Source: Nostoc sp. NIES-4103
GTDB lineage: Bacteria > Cyanobacteriota > Cyanobacteriia > Cyanobacteriales > Nostocaceae
Direction: 5' to 3'
Assembly: GCF_002368335.1 (NCBI RefSeq)
Contig: NZ_AP018288.1
Span: 6,078,831 to 6,142,830, forward strand
DNA: 64,000 bases
Under the pieces are notes generated by a model. It searched no databases. It worked only from the letters and a program-made list of their open reading frames with translations, and was not told the origin of the DNA. This document shows, piece by piece, positions 35,132 through 44,781 of this stretch; the stretch's first letter is position 1; each line of letters opens with the position of its first letter. A program made the position numbers and the translations under genes.

Positions 35132-35653
35132 CTAATCATCAATAGTGACACGTTGTCCTGTGAAAGTGAACTTAAATGGCTCACCTTCACCCACAGGCTC
35201 GTTTTCATCTAAAGGATTTTTAGTTAAATCGAAGGTACGAATTTCAAATGTTCCTTCCACTGTCTGAGTCGTGGAATTAAATGTAAAACGATAATCAGCT
35301 CTAGCAGTAGTAACAGAACCTGTACTTTCTGGAGATGGAAAATTGAAGTTAAATGCGGTAGCGACAATTTCTTTGGATTTGTTAACCTTCCAAACACCTT
35401 GTCCATCGGTGAAACGGTTGTTGGGGAAAAACTGAGCAGCAGCAGGCACACCACTAGTGCCACCTTGGTTTGAGTCGATAACGAAAAAGTTGCCGTCTTG
35501 AGTCAGCGTGATCACTCTACGTCCCACAAAGTCGCCATTGAGGAAGGTAGACAAGATATATGTCCCGACAACGAATTTGCGATTATAACCTTTTTGAAAA
35601 AAACTCGAGTCTTTTACGAATCTAGCTATTACAGGACGCGGGGAAATGGTCAT
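35132..35653 (-). CDS. Hypothetical beta-rich protein
   Basis: 173 residues with no signal peptide. It has alternating strands such as VVGTYILSTFLNGDFVGRRV, ITLTQDGNFFVIDSNQGG, ADYRFTFNSTTQTVEGTFEI and EPFKFTFTGQRVTI, consistent with a lipocalin-like or jelly-roll barrel. I do not recognise a named family. It may be a cytoplasmic or unconventionally exported protein. It stands alone between two repeat elements. Confidence 0.5.
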   Translation of the reverse strand: MTISPRPVIARFVKDSSFFQKGYNRKFVVGTYILSTFLNGDFVGRRVITLTQDGNFFVIDSNQGGTSGVPAAAQFFPNNRFTDGQGVWKVNKSKEIVATAFNFNFPSPESTGSVTTARADYRFTFNSTTQTVEGTFEIRTFDLTKNPLDENEPVGEGEPFKFTFTGQRVTIDD

Positions 35654-35861
35654 TGGGTCAGCGCTGTACTAAGTAATATTGCGTAAGCTGTAAAATAAAA
35701 TACTAATATTTGCTAGATATTACAATTATTGTTAATAATTCGACATACTTTACAGTTTGTGATAGCGATCGCATCATGCCACAAATAGTGGTGTCAGCAG
35801 ATTAACCCTGTTTTGTCACTTTGGGAAAACAATAATATAGCAGGGGACTAGGGACTAGGGA

Positions 35862-35930
35862 CTGGGGACTGGGTGAAAAGTCTTTTTGTGTCTAGATTCT
35901 ATCATCTGTTGATGTCCTAACCAGCTTGGC
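35862..35930 (+). mobile_element. Repeat element 'GGGTGAAAAGTCTTTG' (copy 3, internally deleted)
   Basis: The two ends seen in copies 1 and 2 are here joined directly: GACTGGGTGAAAAGTCTTTT runs into TGTGTCTAGATTCTATCATC and TGTTGATGTCCTAAC. The missing core lies between the inverted GAAAAGTC/GACTTTTC motifs. Confidence 0.55.
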
Positions 35931-35992
35931 TGTTGCTATAAAAGCAAGTTTCTGAAACTTTGATTTCATCAAGCTTTGAAGCTTTATTAACC

Positions 35993-36019
35993 AAAAACCC
36001 AGTTGTGATAACTGGGCTT
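35993..36019 (-). terminator. Intrinsic terminator of the site-2 protease gene
   Basis: On the minus strand, CCCAGTT / AACTGGG with a short loop is followed by TTTTTGG. It lies about 175 bases after the stop codon at 36195. Confidence 0.65.
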
Positions 36020-36194
36020 TGGATGGGGTTATATTCCCCAAAGGCTATTTATAGAAGTTATTTATAAGCGTAATCACGACTACAACGCCTAGATGAGGAA
36101 TTCCAGATTTTGAAGAGATAAGGCGATCGCCTCTACACAATTCGAGTGAGGATGAAGCGATCGCTTGCTTGATCATTTTTTTATTCCGGTCGCA

Positions 36195-37391
36195 TTACAA
36201 GTTAGTTGATTTGGCAATTACCGCCAACTGCAACCCAGGTGGATAGCTACCTTCTTCTTTAATGCGCTTAATTTCCGCATCGGTAAACCGCAAGTTTAAC
36301 TTTTGTGCTACCCCCCGCACAATGTCTCCTCGGTCAATTACACCAGCCACAGCGCCAGCAGGTGAAAGCACAGTGATGCGGGGTAACTGTTCATTTTCCA
36401 ACTTATTAATTACCTCAGCCAAGGTAGTTGATTCAGCAAAAGTTGGTATTTCTGTCAAGGGATGGACAATACTTTGCAAAGTTTGGGTTTCCCATTCACT
36501 TCTTTCTACTAAGCGCAAATCATCAATGGCAACCATACCTCGGTAACGTCCATCAGAAGCGGCAAAATAAACTTCTGGGGCATTAGAATCTAATAGATAT
36601 GAGTCGGCAAAGCTGCGTAATGTCTGATTAGCATCTACTACGCGAAAATCACGCGTCATCACATTGGCGGCTACTACCTCTAATAATGTTTCCTGTAATG
36701 TAGTTACGCGGTCATAGCTGCTAGCGTTGCGGACACCAAACCAACCTAACAGTGCAATCCACAAACCAATTACTAACTCTCTGGTAAAGAAGTCTACAGC
36801 AAACCCCAAAGCGATCGCAGCATAACCTAAAATTTGCCCTGCCCTTGCTGCTAAGTGTACGGCTTGAAAACGGTTTCCTGTAACTTGCCATAGTGCTGCT
36901 TTTAATACTTGTCCTCCATCTAGGGGTAAGCCAGGAATGAGATTAAACAGCGCTAAAACTAAGTTAATTCTGGCTAAATCTCCAACCATCACACTGATGG
37001 GGTTTGTATCAGGTATAATACCAGCTACGACGCGTAGTAGAAAAAATAAGGCAACACTAACTAAAGGCCCAGCGATCGCCACTTGAAATGCTTTGCCTGG
37101 AGTTTTAGACTCTTCTTCAATGGCAGCAATGCCACCAAACAAAAACAGTGTAATCGAGTTAACTTTAATGCCTTGCGATCGTGCTATCAAACTGTGACCT
37201 AATTCATGTAGCAACACTGAAGCAAATAGCAGCAGTGCCATACTGATACCAGCACTCCAAGCGATCGTAGTTCCCCATTCTTGATAAGCTACCCCAAAAT
37301 TGAGGGTTGCCAGCCCTAAAATTACAAACCATAAAGGGTCTAAAAATAGCGGAATTCCAAATAAAGACCCGATTTTCCAATTTGTTTGCAT
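36195..37391 (-). CDS. Site-2 protease family metalloprotease with CBS domains
   Basis: 398 residues from the ATG at 37391 (a GTG directly before it is also possible; AGGA fits the ATG). The zinc ligands are HELGH (in LLHELGHSLIARSQGI, near residue 62) and the distal aspartate in NLIPGLPLDGGQVLKAALWQ. About six membrane helices fill residues 10-225. Two CBS domains follow (about 240-370, with RDFRVVDANQTLRSFADSY and LPRITVLSPAGAVAGVIDRG). This is the SpoIVFB-like S2P subgroup with CBS regulation, which cleaves membrane-embedded substrates in response to nucleotide or other ligand binding. The substrate is unknown. It has its own terminator. Confidence 0.9.
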   Translation of the reverse strand: MQTNWKIGSLFGIPLFLDPLWFVILGLATLNFGVAYQEWGTTIAWSAGISMALLLFASVLLHELGHSLIARSQGIKVNSITLFLFGGIAAIEEESKTPGKAFQVAIAGPLVSVALFFLLRVVAGIIPDTNPISVMVGDLARINLVLALFNLIPGLPLDGGQVLKAALWQVTGNRFQAVHLAARAGQILGYAAIALGFAVDFFTRELVIGLWIALLGWFGVRNASSYDRVTTLQETLLEVVAANVMTRDFRVVDANQTLRSFADSYLLDSNAPEVYFAASDGRYRGMVAIDDLRLVERSEWETQTLQSIVHPLTEIPTFAESTTLAEVINKLENEQLPRITVLSPAGAVAGVIDRGDIVRGVAQKLNLRFTDAEIKRIKEEGSYPPGLQLAVIAKSTNL

Positions 37392-37474
37392 CACATTGTC
37401 CTAAAATTAGTAATATGAAAACAGCAATGCAGCTATAGCAATCCGATTTAATTTCTGAATCACTCGTAGAGGTA

Positions 37475-37550
37475 AGGGACTGGGGAACTCGGGGCCCCCA
37501 CGACCGGAGGGAGTGGGGATTAGGGGTAATGGCGACTGGGGACTGGGAAG
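37475..37550. repeat. GGGGACTGGGG-type array with GGGGCCCCCACGACCGG
   Basis: This block matches, in inverted orientation, the array at 33773-33842. It includes the unusual GC-rich insert GGGGCCCCCACGACCGGAGG. Confidence 0.7.
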
Positions 37551-37559
37551 AAGAAATAA

Positions 37560-38034
37560 AGGTGTACTGAGTTTTGTTCAAAAATCAAATATGAGTCCTA
37601 TATACTGAATAAATATTGTTTTTAGTATTAGCTTTTTGAACTTTTTCTGGTTGATATTTACAGCATTTTGCAACTAAATGAGGTACACATATTAAATTAT
37701 GATAAATATTGTGGGGTAGGCAGGCTTTCCTGCCCTTTTGTACCTCACTCAGGTGAAATCAGCGCTATTTCTGCTACGTAGCATTAAGTTTTTTTTCATA
37801 CTGAATTCCATAAAAGTTATCTTTTATTCATTATTTAGTTTTTTATACGTAAATATTTGAGCTATCTTGTATAGACAAGCATCAGTTTGCTAGTAGACAT
37901 CAAAGAATCAACCTTTGCTGATTTAGATGCCCTAAATTCTAGAATAAACAATTGAAGCTATTTAATCATTTTGAAAATAGAAAAATTAATTAACACTCCT
38001 TCATATCGTGTCCTTTGCTTATTACTTAGGAATT
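37560..38034. other. AT-rich intergenic region, no gene seen
   Basis: There is one short GC-rich palindromic stretch near 37708-37740 (GGGTAGGCAGGCTTTCCTGCCC). Otherwise I see nothing in this stretch. Confidence 0.5.
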
Positions 38035-38150
38035 AGGACTTACGCATAGAAACCAGAAATTAAGGCTTTGTGCTAAGCATAGGGGAAGCAGTACGCCACG
38101 CACTATCCCCTATTTCCGACCTCAACAAATAATCTAGTTGCGTAAGTCCT
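38035..38150. mobile_element. MITE, TIR AGGACTTACGCA (copy 2)
   Basis: A 116-bp element with perfect 12-bp inverted ends AGGACTTACGCA (38035-38046) and TGCGTAAGTCCT (38139-38150). Its core differs from copy 1. Confidence 0.75.
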
Positions 38151-38193
38151 ATTTAAAGTTTGATTTTTGGTATTGGCTTTTAGTTGAGAAAAA

Positions 38194-39549
38194 TTAGCAT
38201 GGATAATTGATGTAACTTTCCCAGACTTGGTGAAAGTGCCGAATGCGGGATTCTTGGTATCTGCCCAGCGTGATACCAGACTTGGCAGACGCCTTTAAAC
38301 CCTGTTGGATGCGGCGTAGGTTGGAGGTATCTTGATCAAAGACTGCGCCAAGCCCTCCTAGTTCAGGGGCATTAGTCCAACTCTCATCGGCTGCAAGCCA
38401 ATGGGTTTTGGCAGCTGGCGGACGCTTCATAGGCGGGCACGGCAGTAGCAACAGCACATCCATGATGCACGAATTGGGGTCGTTGCCATTGGGTCGGAAC
38501 CTAAACTGAAGCGGTGTCCCGACACCGGGCCATGGCATGAAGTTAGGGAAGATGAAGTATTGAATGGCATCGAGCATTTCCGTATCAGACAGATTCGAGC
38601 AGTCAACGCCAAGCTGATTGCACATCCTAGCCCGTGCCGCTTCAGCAACATACGCACGTGCGCTCATCCCTTGAGGTACCTTTATCATTGCTAGATCAGC
38701 ACCTTCAAAAGCTGCTAGCGCCTCGGCCAATGCTTGTTGATCAAGTTGGGTACCTAAATGCGGACTCTGGACTGCAAAAGGTGTAATCATACGGCTGTGG
38801 CGACCGTACACATCGTATTGCGAATTAGCATCACCAGTAAATTTTAGGATTTGTGGGTGGGTTGCTAGCGAATGATATGCTTCCATAAACGCTTCAAGCG
38901 TCACCTTCCAGTTGGCTGGCATCACCTTGGCTACATGTACTGCGGTAAAGCGGTTTTCGAGAGGGAAGTGCTTAAAGTGTTCAGGTATATTTTCCAGATA
39001 AGCTTCTAGTGGTTCGCAATTAGGATCAAAGTTGATAAACACAAAACCCTGCCACACCGCTACCTTGATTTCAGGCAAACGAAAGGCATTCTCGTCTATA
39101 TGCTCAAAATCCCATCGGCAGGGAATATGGGCGAGTGTGCCATTGAGCTTCCATGTCCAACCGTGAAACGGACAACGGAACGCTAGAACGTTGCCATCAT
39201 CAATGCACAATTGCGCTCCTCGGTGTAGGCAGGAGTTGTAGAAGGCTCGGATTTCGTTGGCGTTACTACGGACAACTATTACTGATAAGTCGGTGATATC
39301 ATACACCATATAGTCACCAACTTCAGGAATATCTTCTTCACGACATGCCCATTGCCAAACCTTCTTCCAAAGTTTGTCTACTTCAATGTCGTGATAATGC
39401 TGAGAGAAGAAAACTTCTCGTGAAACCTCCTCTGTTCCCAAGTCGGGCACTGATTCCTCTAGCAACACCGAAGGCACTGGCCGGGTATCAGCTCGCAACA
39501 AATCTTGGACTGTTTGGATTTGGTGCTTAGAAAAGTCAATCTTGGTCAT
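38194..39549 (-). CDS. Rieske-type aromatic-ring-hydroxylating oxygenase, alpha subunit
   Basis: 451 residues. The Rieske ligands are C107-L-H109 and C126-P-F-H129 (NSCLHRGAQLC and FRCPFHGWTW). The catalytic domain has the EAFMEAYHSLATHP motif with both iron histidines and a C-terminal aspartate in FDQDTSNLRRIQQGLKAS, all typical of RHO alpha subunits. No beta subunit, ferredoxin or reductase is encoded nearby. The sequence is closer in style to the proteobacterial aromatic-acid or alkaloid-acting group than to the short Rieske enzyme at 27015. It may have been acquired horizontally and has MITEs on both sides. The substrate is unknown. Confidence 0.85.
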   Translation of the reverse strand: MTKIDFSKHQIQTVQDLLRADTRPVPSVLLEESVPDLGTEEVSREVFFSQHYHDIEVDKLWKKVWQWACREEDIPEVGDYMVYDITDLSVIVVRSNANEIRAFYNSCLHRGAQLCIDDGNVLAFRCPFHGWTWKLNGTLAHIPCRWDFEHIDENAFRLPEIKVAVWQGFVFINFDPNCEPLEAYLENIPEHFKHFPLENRFTAVHVAKVMPANWKVTLEAFMEAYHSLATHPQILKFTGDANSQYDVYGRHSRMITPFAVQSPHLGTQLDQQALAEALAAFEGADLAMIKVPQGMSARAYVAEAARARMCNQLGVDCSNLSDTEMLDAIQYFIFPNFMPWPGVGTPLQFRFRPNGNDPNSCIMDVLLLLPCPPMKRPPAAKTHWLAADESWTNAPELGGLGAVFDQDTSNLRRIQQGLKASAKSGITLGRYQESRIRHFHQVWESYINYPC

Positions 39550-39639
39550 AGCATCCTCATGCTAGGTTTGTGACATTGCGAAAAATGTAATGTTTTAAGC
39601 AAGGGTGGAATGCTCCATCCCCATACGATTTGGCTGCTT

Positions 39640-39882
39640 AGAGGATGTCTCTTAAAATATTGGGTGAATATAGTTTGCTACTAAAAAAATGCGTGTCTGC
39701 CTACCCTCCAGGTTCTGCGAAGCAGTACACCGACTACTCGAAAATCAGGCTTTGTGAACCCGCGTAGGCTGGTTTTGTCTGCATAGCCAAGTCACTGCGT
39801 TCGGTCGCCAGACTTGAACCATGTGGCGCACGACTTTTAGTCGCTAGGGCCAGTATGAAATTAGACTTAAGAGACATCCTCT
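39640..39882. mobile_element. MITE, TIR AGAGGATGTCTCTTAA
   Basis: Perfect 16-bp ends AGAGGATGTCTCTTAA (39640-39655) and TTAAGAGACATCCTCT (39867-39882), with TA at both flanks. The outer 11 bases equal those of the element that split the toxin gene at 28570. The core is different, and no ORF is present. Confidence 0.75.
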
Positions 39883-39889
39883 TAGATTT

Positions 39890-40276
39890 ACTTTTATGAA
39901 GTATTTTTACTTGGCAACGTTAATCGCTACAAAATCAAAATCTTGCTTTTTCTGAATAGTGAAAGTTTAATGCTTTGGTAAGTTTGTCAATGAGTAATTA
40001 TATTTAAAATATTGCAACAACTAGGGTGTAAACAAAATTGTGAGGCAGACGTTGACCTAATATTTCAACAGATTATTTGTTTTTGCTCTGATTCTTTCTC
40101 CTGCATAAACAAACAGATTAAGTCAGTTATCAGCTACGCAAAAACTTAACTGGTGATTACGCAAAAGCTAGCTATACTCATTCTGCCAGTCCCATACCAG
40201 GAGAAAGAACTCGAATTGGCTGTCAGAGTTTTGGATTCATCAAGACGCGATCATTAACGTCTTTGACATCTCCAAC
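39890..40276. other. AT-rich intergenic region downstream of psaK, no gene seen
   Basis: On the minus strand a weak hairpin AAGACG/CGTCTT occurs about 10 bases after the psaK stop, without a T run. I see nothing else. Confidence 0.4.
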
Positions 40277-40531
40277 TTACAGACGACCGATATTAGTCAA
40301 TCCTAAAACGATACCAACGCCGATAATATGACCAAAAGCCATAGCAGCGACGAATGTAGGAACACTTACTGGCAGAATAGGGAACTTAGGCCCAACCAGG
40401 GGTTTCTCAATTCTAGTAGCAAGCAACAGCACTACTAAGCTGCTAACGCTGATAATTATACCTACTGTGGGATTCCACGCGGGGGTTGCAGGAACATTTG
40501 CCGCAGCGGCTAGTAAATTTGATGATATCAA
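40277..40531 (-). CDS. psaK: Photosystem I subunit PsaK
   Basis: 84 residues with a TTG start. AGGAG lies 8 bases upstream of the TTG, and no ATG or GTG fits the N-terminus, so TTG is accepted. Two transmembrane helices (about 20-40 and 57-78) are connected by the positively charged stromal loop [32 protein letters not shown] and [20 protein letters not shown] match PsaK. PsaK binds chlorophyll at the PSI edge and influences antenna or phycobilisome coupling. Nostocales usually have several psaK copies; this is one of the shorter forms. Confidence 0.9.
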   Translation of the reverse strand: MISSNLLAAAANVPATPAWNPTVGIIISVSSLVVLLLATRIEKPLVGPKFPILPVSVPTFVAAMAFGHIIGVGIVLGLTNIGRL

Positions 40532-40655
40532 GCTTGTATCTCCTAAGTGGCAAAATGAATGTAGACCTCCAAAATTATAAAGTTACTCAGGAAACAACTG
40601 AAAACTATTAGCAAAAATTCGACTTTTTTTTCAGTTCTCCATATTACTAATTTCT

Positions 40656-41288
40656 ATGCGAGTTAAAATCTGCGGCATCACTCAACCAGATCAGTCTTTT
40701 GCGATCGCCTCTCTGGGCGCAACTGCACTAGGATTTATTTGTGTACCTACTTCACCCCGCTATGTGACCACAGCGCAAATTCAAGCAGCGGTGGCACAGC
40801 TACCAAAAAATGTTGACAGAATCGGTGTATTCGCCAATGCTGACATTAGCGAAATCAGCGACACAGTGATTAACTCTGGGTTGACTGGCGTGCAGTTACA
40901 CGGAGATGAATCTCCAGAATTTTGCGACCAATTGCGTCAAGCCCTACCCCAAGTAGAAATTATTAAAGCTTTGAGAATTCGCTCTGTTGAGCATCTGAAT
41001 GAAACTATCAACTACGCCCAATACGTGGATACCTTACTACTCGATGCTTATCATCCCCAGCAGTTAGGTGGTACAGGCCAAACTTTAGATTGGCAGATGT
41101 TACAACAATTTAGCCCTGGTTGCCCTTGGTTTTTAGCCGGGGGACTAACACCAGATAATATTGTCACAGCCCTGAGTCAGGTAAAACCCGACGGTATTGA
41201 CTTATCTAGTGGTGTAGAACTTAAACCAGGAGATAAGGATTTAACTAAGGTAGCCAAGTTGTTTGAGAAATTAGGAAGCAGGGAGTAG
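40656..41288 (+). CDS. trpF: Phosphoribosylanthranilate isomerase
   Basis: 210 residues, a TIM barrel. The N-terminus [20 protein letters not shown] contains the active-site Cys (KICGIT). [13 protein letters not shown], then [20 protein letters not shown] with the general-acid Asp, and [11 protein letters not shown] with the phosphate-binding GG are canonical. It catalyses the Amadori rearrangement of PRA to CdRP in tryptophan biosynthesis. As usual in cyanobacteria, it is not in a trp operon. A long heptamer repeat follows the stop. Confidence 0.95.
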   Translation: MRVKICGITQPDQSFAIASLGATALGFICVPTSPRYVTTAQIQAAVAQLPKNVDRIGVFANADISEISDTVINSGLTGVQLHGDESPEFCDQLRQALPQVEIIKALRIRSVEHLNETINYAQYVDTLLLDAYHPQQLGGTGQTLDWQMLQQFSPGCPWFLAGGLTPDNIVTALSQVKPDGIDLSSGVELKPGDKDLTKVAKLFEKLGSRE

Positions 41289-41420
41289 GGGGATGAGGGG
41301 GATGAGGGGGATGAGGGAGATGGGGGGATAAAGAGAATAATTCTTAACTCCTAACTCCTAACTCCTAACTCCTAACTCCTAACTCCTAACTTTTAACTCC
41401 CCACTCCCCACTCCCTACTT
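41282..41420. repeat. STRR arrays between trpF and folE
   Basis: A GATGAGG run (41288-41325) is followed by about nine CTAACTC heptamers (41343-41405). This fills the convergent gap. Confidence 0.85.
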
Positions 41421-42135
41421 AAAAGAATGCTGCTTGGTGACGAATTAAGTTAAAGAATTCTTCACGGGTTTTGTGTTCTTCTTGGAATACCCCAACCATT
41501 GCGCTAGTCACAGTCCAAGAACCAGGTTTCTGTACGCCTCGCATGACCATACACATATGACTAGCTTCCATTACAACTGCCACACCTTCAGGTTCCAGGA
41601 TCGTTTGAATTGCTTCGGCGATTTGGCGGGTTAACCTTTCTTGCACTTGCAAGCGGCGAGAATACATCTCAACAATTCGCGCCAGTTTACTTAAGCCTAC
41701 AACCTTTTGCCTTGGGATGTAGGCAACGTGTGCCCTCCCCATGAAAGGTAGCATGTGGTGTTCGCAAAGACTAAAGAAGTTAATATCCCTAACTAATACC
41801 ATCTCATTGTGTCCTTCATCAAAGATGGCACCGTTAACAAGTTCTTCTAGAGATTGGTTATAGCCACTGGTGAGAAAGCGCATTGCCTCTGCCATCCGCT
41901 TGGGTGTTTTGAGGAGTCCTTCACGTTCGGGGTCTTCTCCAACACCTACTAGCAATGTCCTGGCGGCTTCCATCATTTGCTCCATGTGTTCCTCTGTAGG
42001 CGAATGCAAATTAGGTTCGCGCCCATCATGGGTGTTGCGATCTGGTCTGGAGTTGATGGCTTCTGCCAAGTCAGGAATCAAAGGAGATTGAAAGCGATTG
42101 GAACCGTTGGCACCGTTGGAACTAGCAATAGTCAT
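41419..42135 (-). CDS. folE: GTP cyclohydrolase I
   Basis: 238 residues. After a 45-residue variable N-terminus, the conserved core contains [20 protein letters not shown], the zinc-binding [40 protein letters not shown] and a second zinc cysteine in [18 protein letters not shown]. It converts GTP to dihydroneopterin triphosphate, the first step of folate and tetrahydropterin synthesis. It is the last gene of the minus-strand block with the SDR, accA, AAR and ADO, but is separated from the SDR by a repeat array of about 120 bases. Confidence 0.95.
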   Translation of the reverse strand: MTIASSNGANGSNRFQSPLIPDLAEAINSRPDRNTHDGREPNLHSPTEEHMEQMMEAARTLLVGVGEDPEREGLLKTPKRMAEAMRFLTSGYNQSLEELVNGAIFDEGHNEMVLVRDINFFSLCEHHMLPFMGRAHVAYIPRQKVVGLSKLARIVEMYSRRLQVQERLTRQIAEAIQTILEPEGVAVVMEASHMCMVMRGVQKPGSWTVTSAMVGVFQEEHKTREEFFNLIRHQAAFF

Positions 42136-42144
42136 GGTCTAGAT

Positions 42145-42265
42145 TTTGGTTAGAGGTTAGTCATTAGTTATTAGTCATTAGTCATTAAGTCATTAGTCAT
42201 TAGTCATTAGTCATTAGTTAGTGGAAGAGATTAACAACTGACAACTGACAACTCACAACTGACAA
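42145..42265. repeat. AGTCATT and TGACAAC repeats between folE and the SDR gene
   Basis: About eight AGTCATT heptamers run from 42150 to 42220 and TGACAAC units follow to 42262. Confidence 0.8.
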
Positions 42266-42273
42266 AGGACTAA

Positions 42274-42999
42274 TCAAAGGGCCCCAGCACTGGGCATCAG
42301 GATTAATTCATCAATGACCGCTTGCTGTGGTAGCAAGGCGGTGTGAAGAATTGACTGAGCAACAATTTCTGGAGTTAACATTTTTGAACGGTCAAGGTTA
42401 ACACGGACTGTTTCGGTATCCCATAGTTCGGTATTAACAGCACCAGGACAAATGGCAGTGACGCGAATGCCGTGGGCGCGTTCTTCTTGGGCTAAGGTTT
42501 GAGATAGGGCTACCAGACCAGCTTTGCTGACGCTGTATACTCCCCAACTGGGAAAGGGTTGTTTGGCAGCAATGGAGGCAACATTAATAATTGTGCCTGC
42601 GCTGCGATCGCGCATTCCTGGCAGTATTCCCAAAATACACTGAAATACACTTGTGAGATTTAAGTTAATTACTTGCTGCCAGTCTTCTAAGGGGGTTTCA
42701 ATTAAAGTGGCTGTATATGCTATGCCTGCATTATTTACCAGAATATCTATATCCCCAAAATCATTGGCGATCGCTTGTATCTTTTTTTCTACTAAAGATA
42801 CTTCAGCGAGGTCTAGAGCATAAGCTTTGGCTTGCACACCAGCGTGTCTTGCTGCTTGTGCAACGGCCTCCAACTTATCACTAGCCCGGCTGACTAAGGC
42901 GACATCAATTCCCGCTTTGGCAAACGCCAAAGCTGTTGCTTTTCCAATTCCACTACTCGCCCCGGTAATCAGGGCGCGTCTTTTGTGCTTGACACTCAT
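42274..42999 (-). CDS. Short-chain dehydrogenase/reductase (FabG-like)
   Basis: 241 residues from the ATG at 42999, chosen because GGGAGAG lies 3-9 bases upstream; an in-frame upstream start would add 18 atypical residues. It has the classical SDR motifs TGASSGIG, LVNNAGIAYT, catalytic Ser in INVASIAAKQ and YSVSK. It oxidises or reduces a hydroxy/keto group with NAD(P)H. The location next to accA, AAR and ADO, a neighbourhood I recall as conserved in cyanobacteria, suggests a lipid- or aldehyde-linked role, but the substrate cannot be read from sequence. Confidence 0.85.
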   Translation of the reverse strand: MSVKHKRRALITGASSGIGKATALAFAKAGIDVALVSRASDKLEAVAQAARHAGVQAKAYALDLAEVSLVEKKIQAIANDFGDIDILVNNAGIAYTATLIETPLEDWQQVINLNLTSVFQCILGILPGMRDRSAGTIINVASIAAKQPFPSWGVYSVSKAGLVALSQTLAQEERAHGIRVTAICPGAVNTELWDTETVRVNLDRSKMLTPEIVAQSILHTALLPQQAVIDELILMPSAGAL

Positions 43000-43053
43000 G
43001 CTCTCTCCCAATTTTTTGGCAGTTCCCAAACCTTTTTGCCACCCAATTATCAA

Positions 43054-43474
43054 TATCTCTCGGAAGGCGTAGATTAAACTAACCTTAAAATCCGATAATT
43101 TCTGGTGTTAACTGTTAAAATTCCTTGTTAATGTGGGTATTTTTACCGTCTAGTTTTTTCCAGTTAACACGACTAGTGTTTGCTGGAGATGGAGGTTGTC
43201 TACTCAAATCAGATTACTCAATACTACACAAGCCACTCATTAAGTCACTGACAAATAAAGAGTATCCGCTTGTAATTGTTCTTTACTGACGGTTAACTGT
43301 CAACCGTGAACAGTTAATAGTTTGAAGCAGAATAATCTATTGGTTGGAGTTCCTTAACAGAGGGACTTGCTAAAAATGCAAATGCCTAGGGCTGATAAGA
43401 TTGTTAAAAATCTTTAAGAGCCATAGGCAATTATAGCACTGCTGTTGGATTAATCACTGAATTTTCTAGTGCTG
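43054..43474. other. Intergenic between the SDR gene and accA, no gene seen
   Basis: Several partly symmetric GGTTAACTGT/ACAGTTAA motifs occur (about 43107-43118, 43289-43320), which could be binding sites, but no regulator can be named. Confidence 0.35.
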
Positions 43475-44455
43475 TTAGTGAGCAGCTTCAGTAAAAACGC
43501 CAATTTTGCGGAATTTCTCATAACGCAGCTGGCGTCGTTCAGTGGAAGTTAGCTGATTGAGTTCGTCTAAATTGTCTAACAAGGCTTGTTTGAGAGTTGT
43601 GGCGGCTTTCAGGGGGTCAGCATGGGCCCCTCCAATGGGTTCGGGTAATATTTCGTCAATAATTCCTAAATTTTTCAGGTCAGAGGAAATAATTTTCAGG
43701 GCTACCGCTGCTTGGGGGGCTTTGGCTGCATCTTTCCACAAGATGGCGGCACAGCCTTCGGGGCTAATCACGGTATAAACGGCGTGTTCAAACATCAATA
43801 GGCGATCGCCTACACCAATACCAAGGGCACCGCCAGAACTGGCTTCACCGATGACTGTGCAGATAATAGGCACATCTAGAGAAAACATTTCTCGCAAATT
43901 GTAAGCGATCGCTTCACCTTGACCTTGACGTTCTGCTGAGACTGTAGGCAAAGCGCCAGGGGTATCAATAAAAGTTAAAATGGGCATTCCGAATTTATTG
44001 GCATGTTCCATCAACCGCAGTGCTTTGCGATAGCCACCAGGGGCAGCCATACCAAAGTTGCGGGCAATGTTATCTTTGGTATCCCGCCCTTTTTGCTGAC
44101 CTAACATCACTACGGGTTGACCACCCAAACGACCCACGCCACCAACTAAAGCTGGGTCATCAGTGCCGTTGCGATCGCCATGCAACTCCATCCATTCATC
44201 ACTGATAAACTGAATGTAATCAAGAGTACTGGGCCGACGGGGGTGTCGAGCAACTTGCAGTCGTTGGAACGGCGATAAACTACTAAAAATTTCCTCACGC
44301 AGTTGCGTGGCGCGTGTTTCTAGTTGCCGAATTTGACCAGATACATCGACACCATTTTCTTCTGCTAGCTGCCGTATCTGATCGATCCGGGTTGCAAGTT
44401 CTGCCAGCGGCTTTTCAAAATCTAACAGTAGTGGTTTGCGCTCACTAGTTGCCAT
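43475..44455 (-). CDS. accA: Acetyl-CoA carboxylase carboxyltransferase subunit alpha
   Basis: 326 residues. Typical AccA segments are [40 protein letters not shown], then [40 protein letters not shown] and the oxyanion-forming [20 protein letters not shown]. Together with AccD, it transfers the carboxyl group from carboxybiotin to acetyl-CoA, giving malonyl-CoA for fatty acid synthesis. It is directly downstream of AAR and ADO on the same strand, so alkane formation and substrate supply are physically linked, although about 325 bases of repeats separate it from AAR. Confidence 0.96.
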   Translation of the reverse strand: MATSERKPLLLDFEKPLAELATRIDQIRQLAEENGVDVSGQIRQLETRATQLREEIFSSLSPFQRLQVARHPRRPSTLDYIQFISDEWMELHGDRNGTDDPALVGGVGRLGGQPVVMLGQQKGRDTKDNIARNFGMAAPGGYRKALRLMEHANKFGMPILTFIDTPGALPTVSAERQGQGEAIAYNLREMFSLDVPIICTVIGEASSGGALGIGVGDRLLMFEHAVYTVISPEGCAAILWKDAAKAPQAAVALKIISSDLKNLGIIDEILPEPIGGAHADPLKAATTLKQALLDNLDELNQLTSTERRQLRYEKFRKIGVFTEAAH

Positions 44456-44457
44456 AG

Positions 44458-44780
44458 TTAGGAATTGGGTACTGGGTACTGGGTACTGGGGATTAGGGAT
44501 TGGGGACTGGGTACTGGGTACTGGGGATTAGGGATTTGGTACTGGGGACTGGGCATAAGTATTAGGAATTAGAGATTGGGTATAAAGTACTGGGGATAAG
44601 AGATTGGGCATAACTTATGAGGAGTTAGGAATTAGAGATGATGAATTTAATATTGGGAGCAATGGAAATTATATCCTAGTCGCCATTCTCCATTCTCCAG
44701 TCCCCGTTGCCCAGTCACCATTTCCCAATCCCTAATCCCCAGTACCCAATACCCAGTCCCCAATTCCCAATCCCCAATTC
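44458..44780. repeat. Long STRR block with complementary arms between accA and AAR
   Basis: GGGTACTGGGTACTGG/GGGGATTAGGGATTGG-type units (44465-44600) are followed by complementary CCCAATCCCTAATCCCCAGT/ACCCAATACCCAG units (about 44722-44775). The two arms could fold back on each other over more than 200 bases in a transcript from AAR into accA. Confidence 0.8.
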
Positions 44781-44781
44781 C

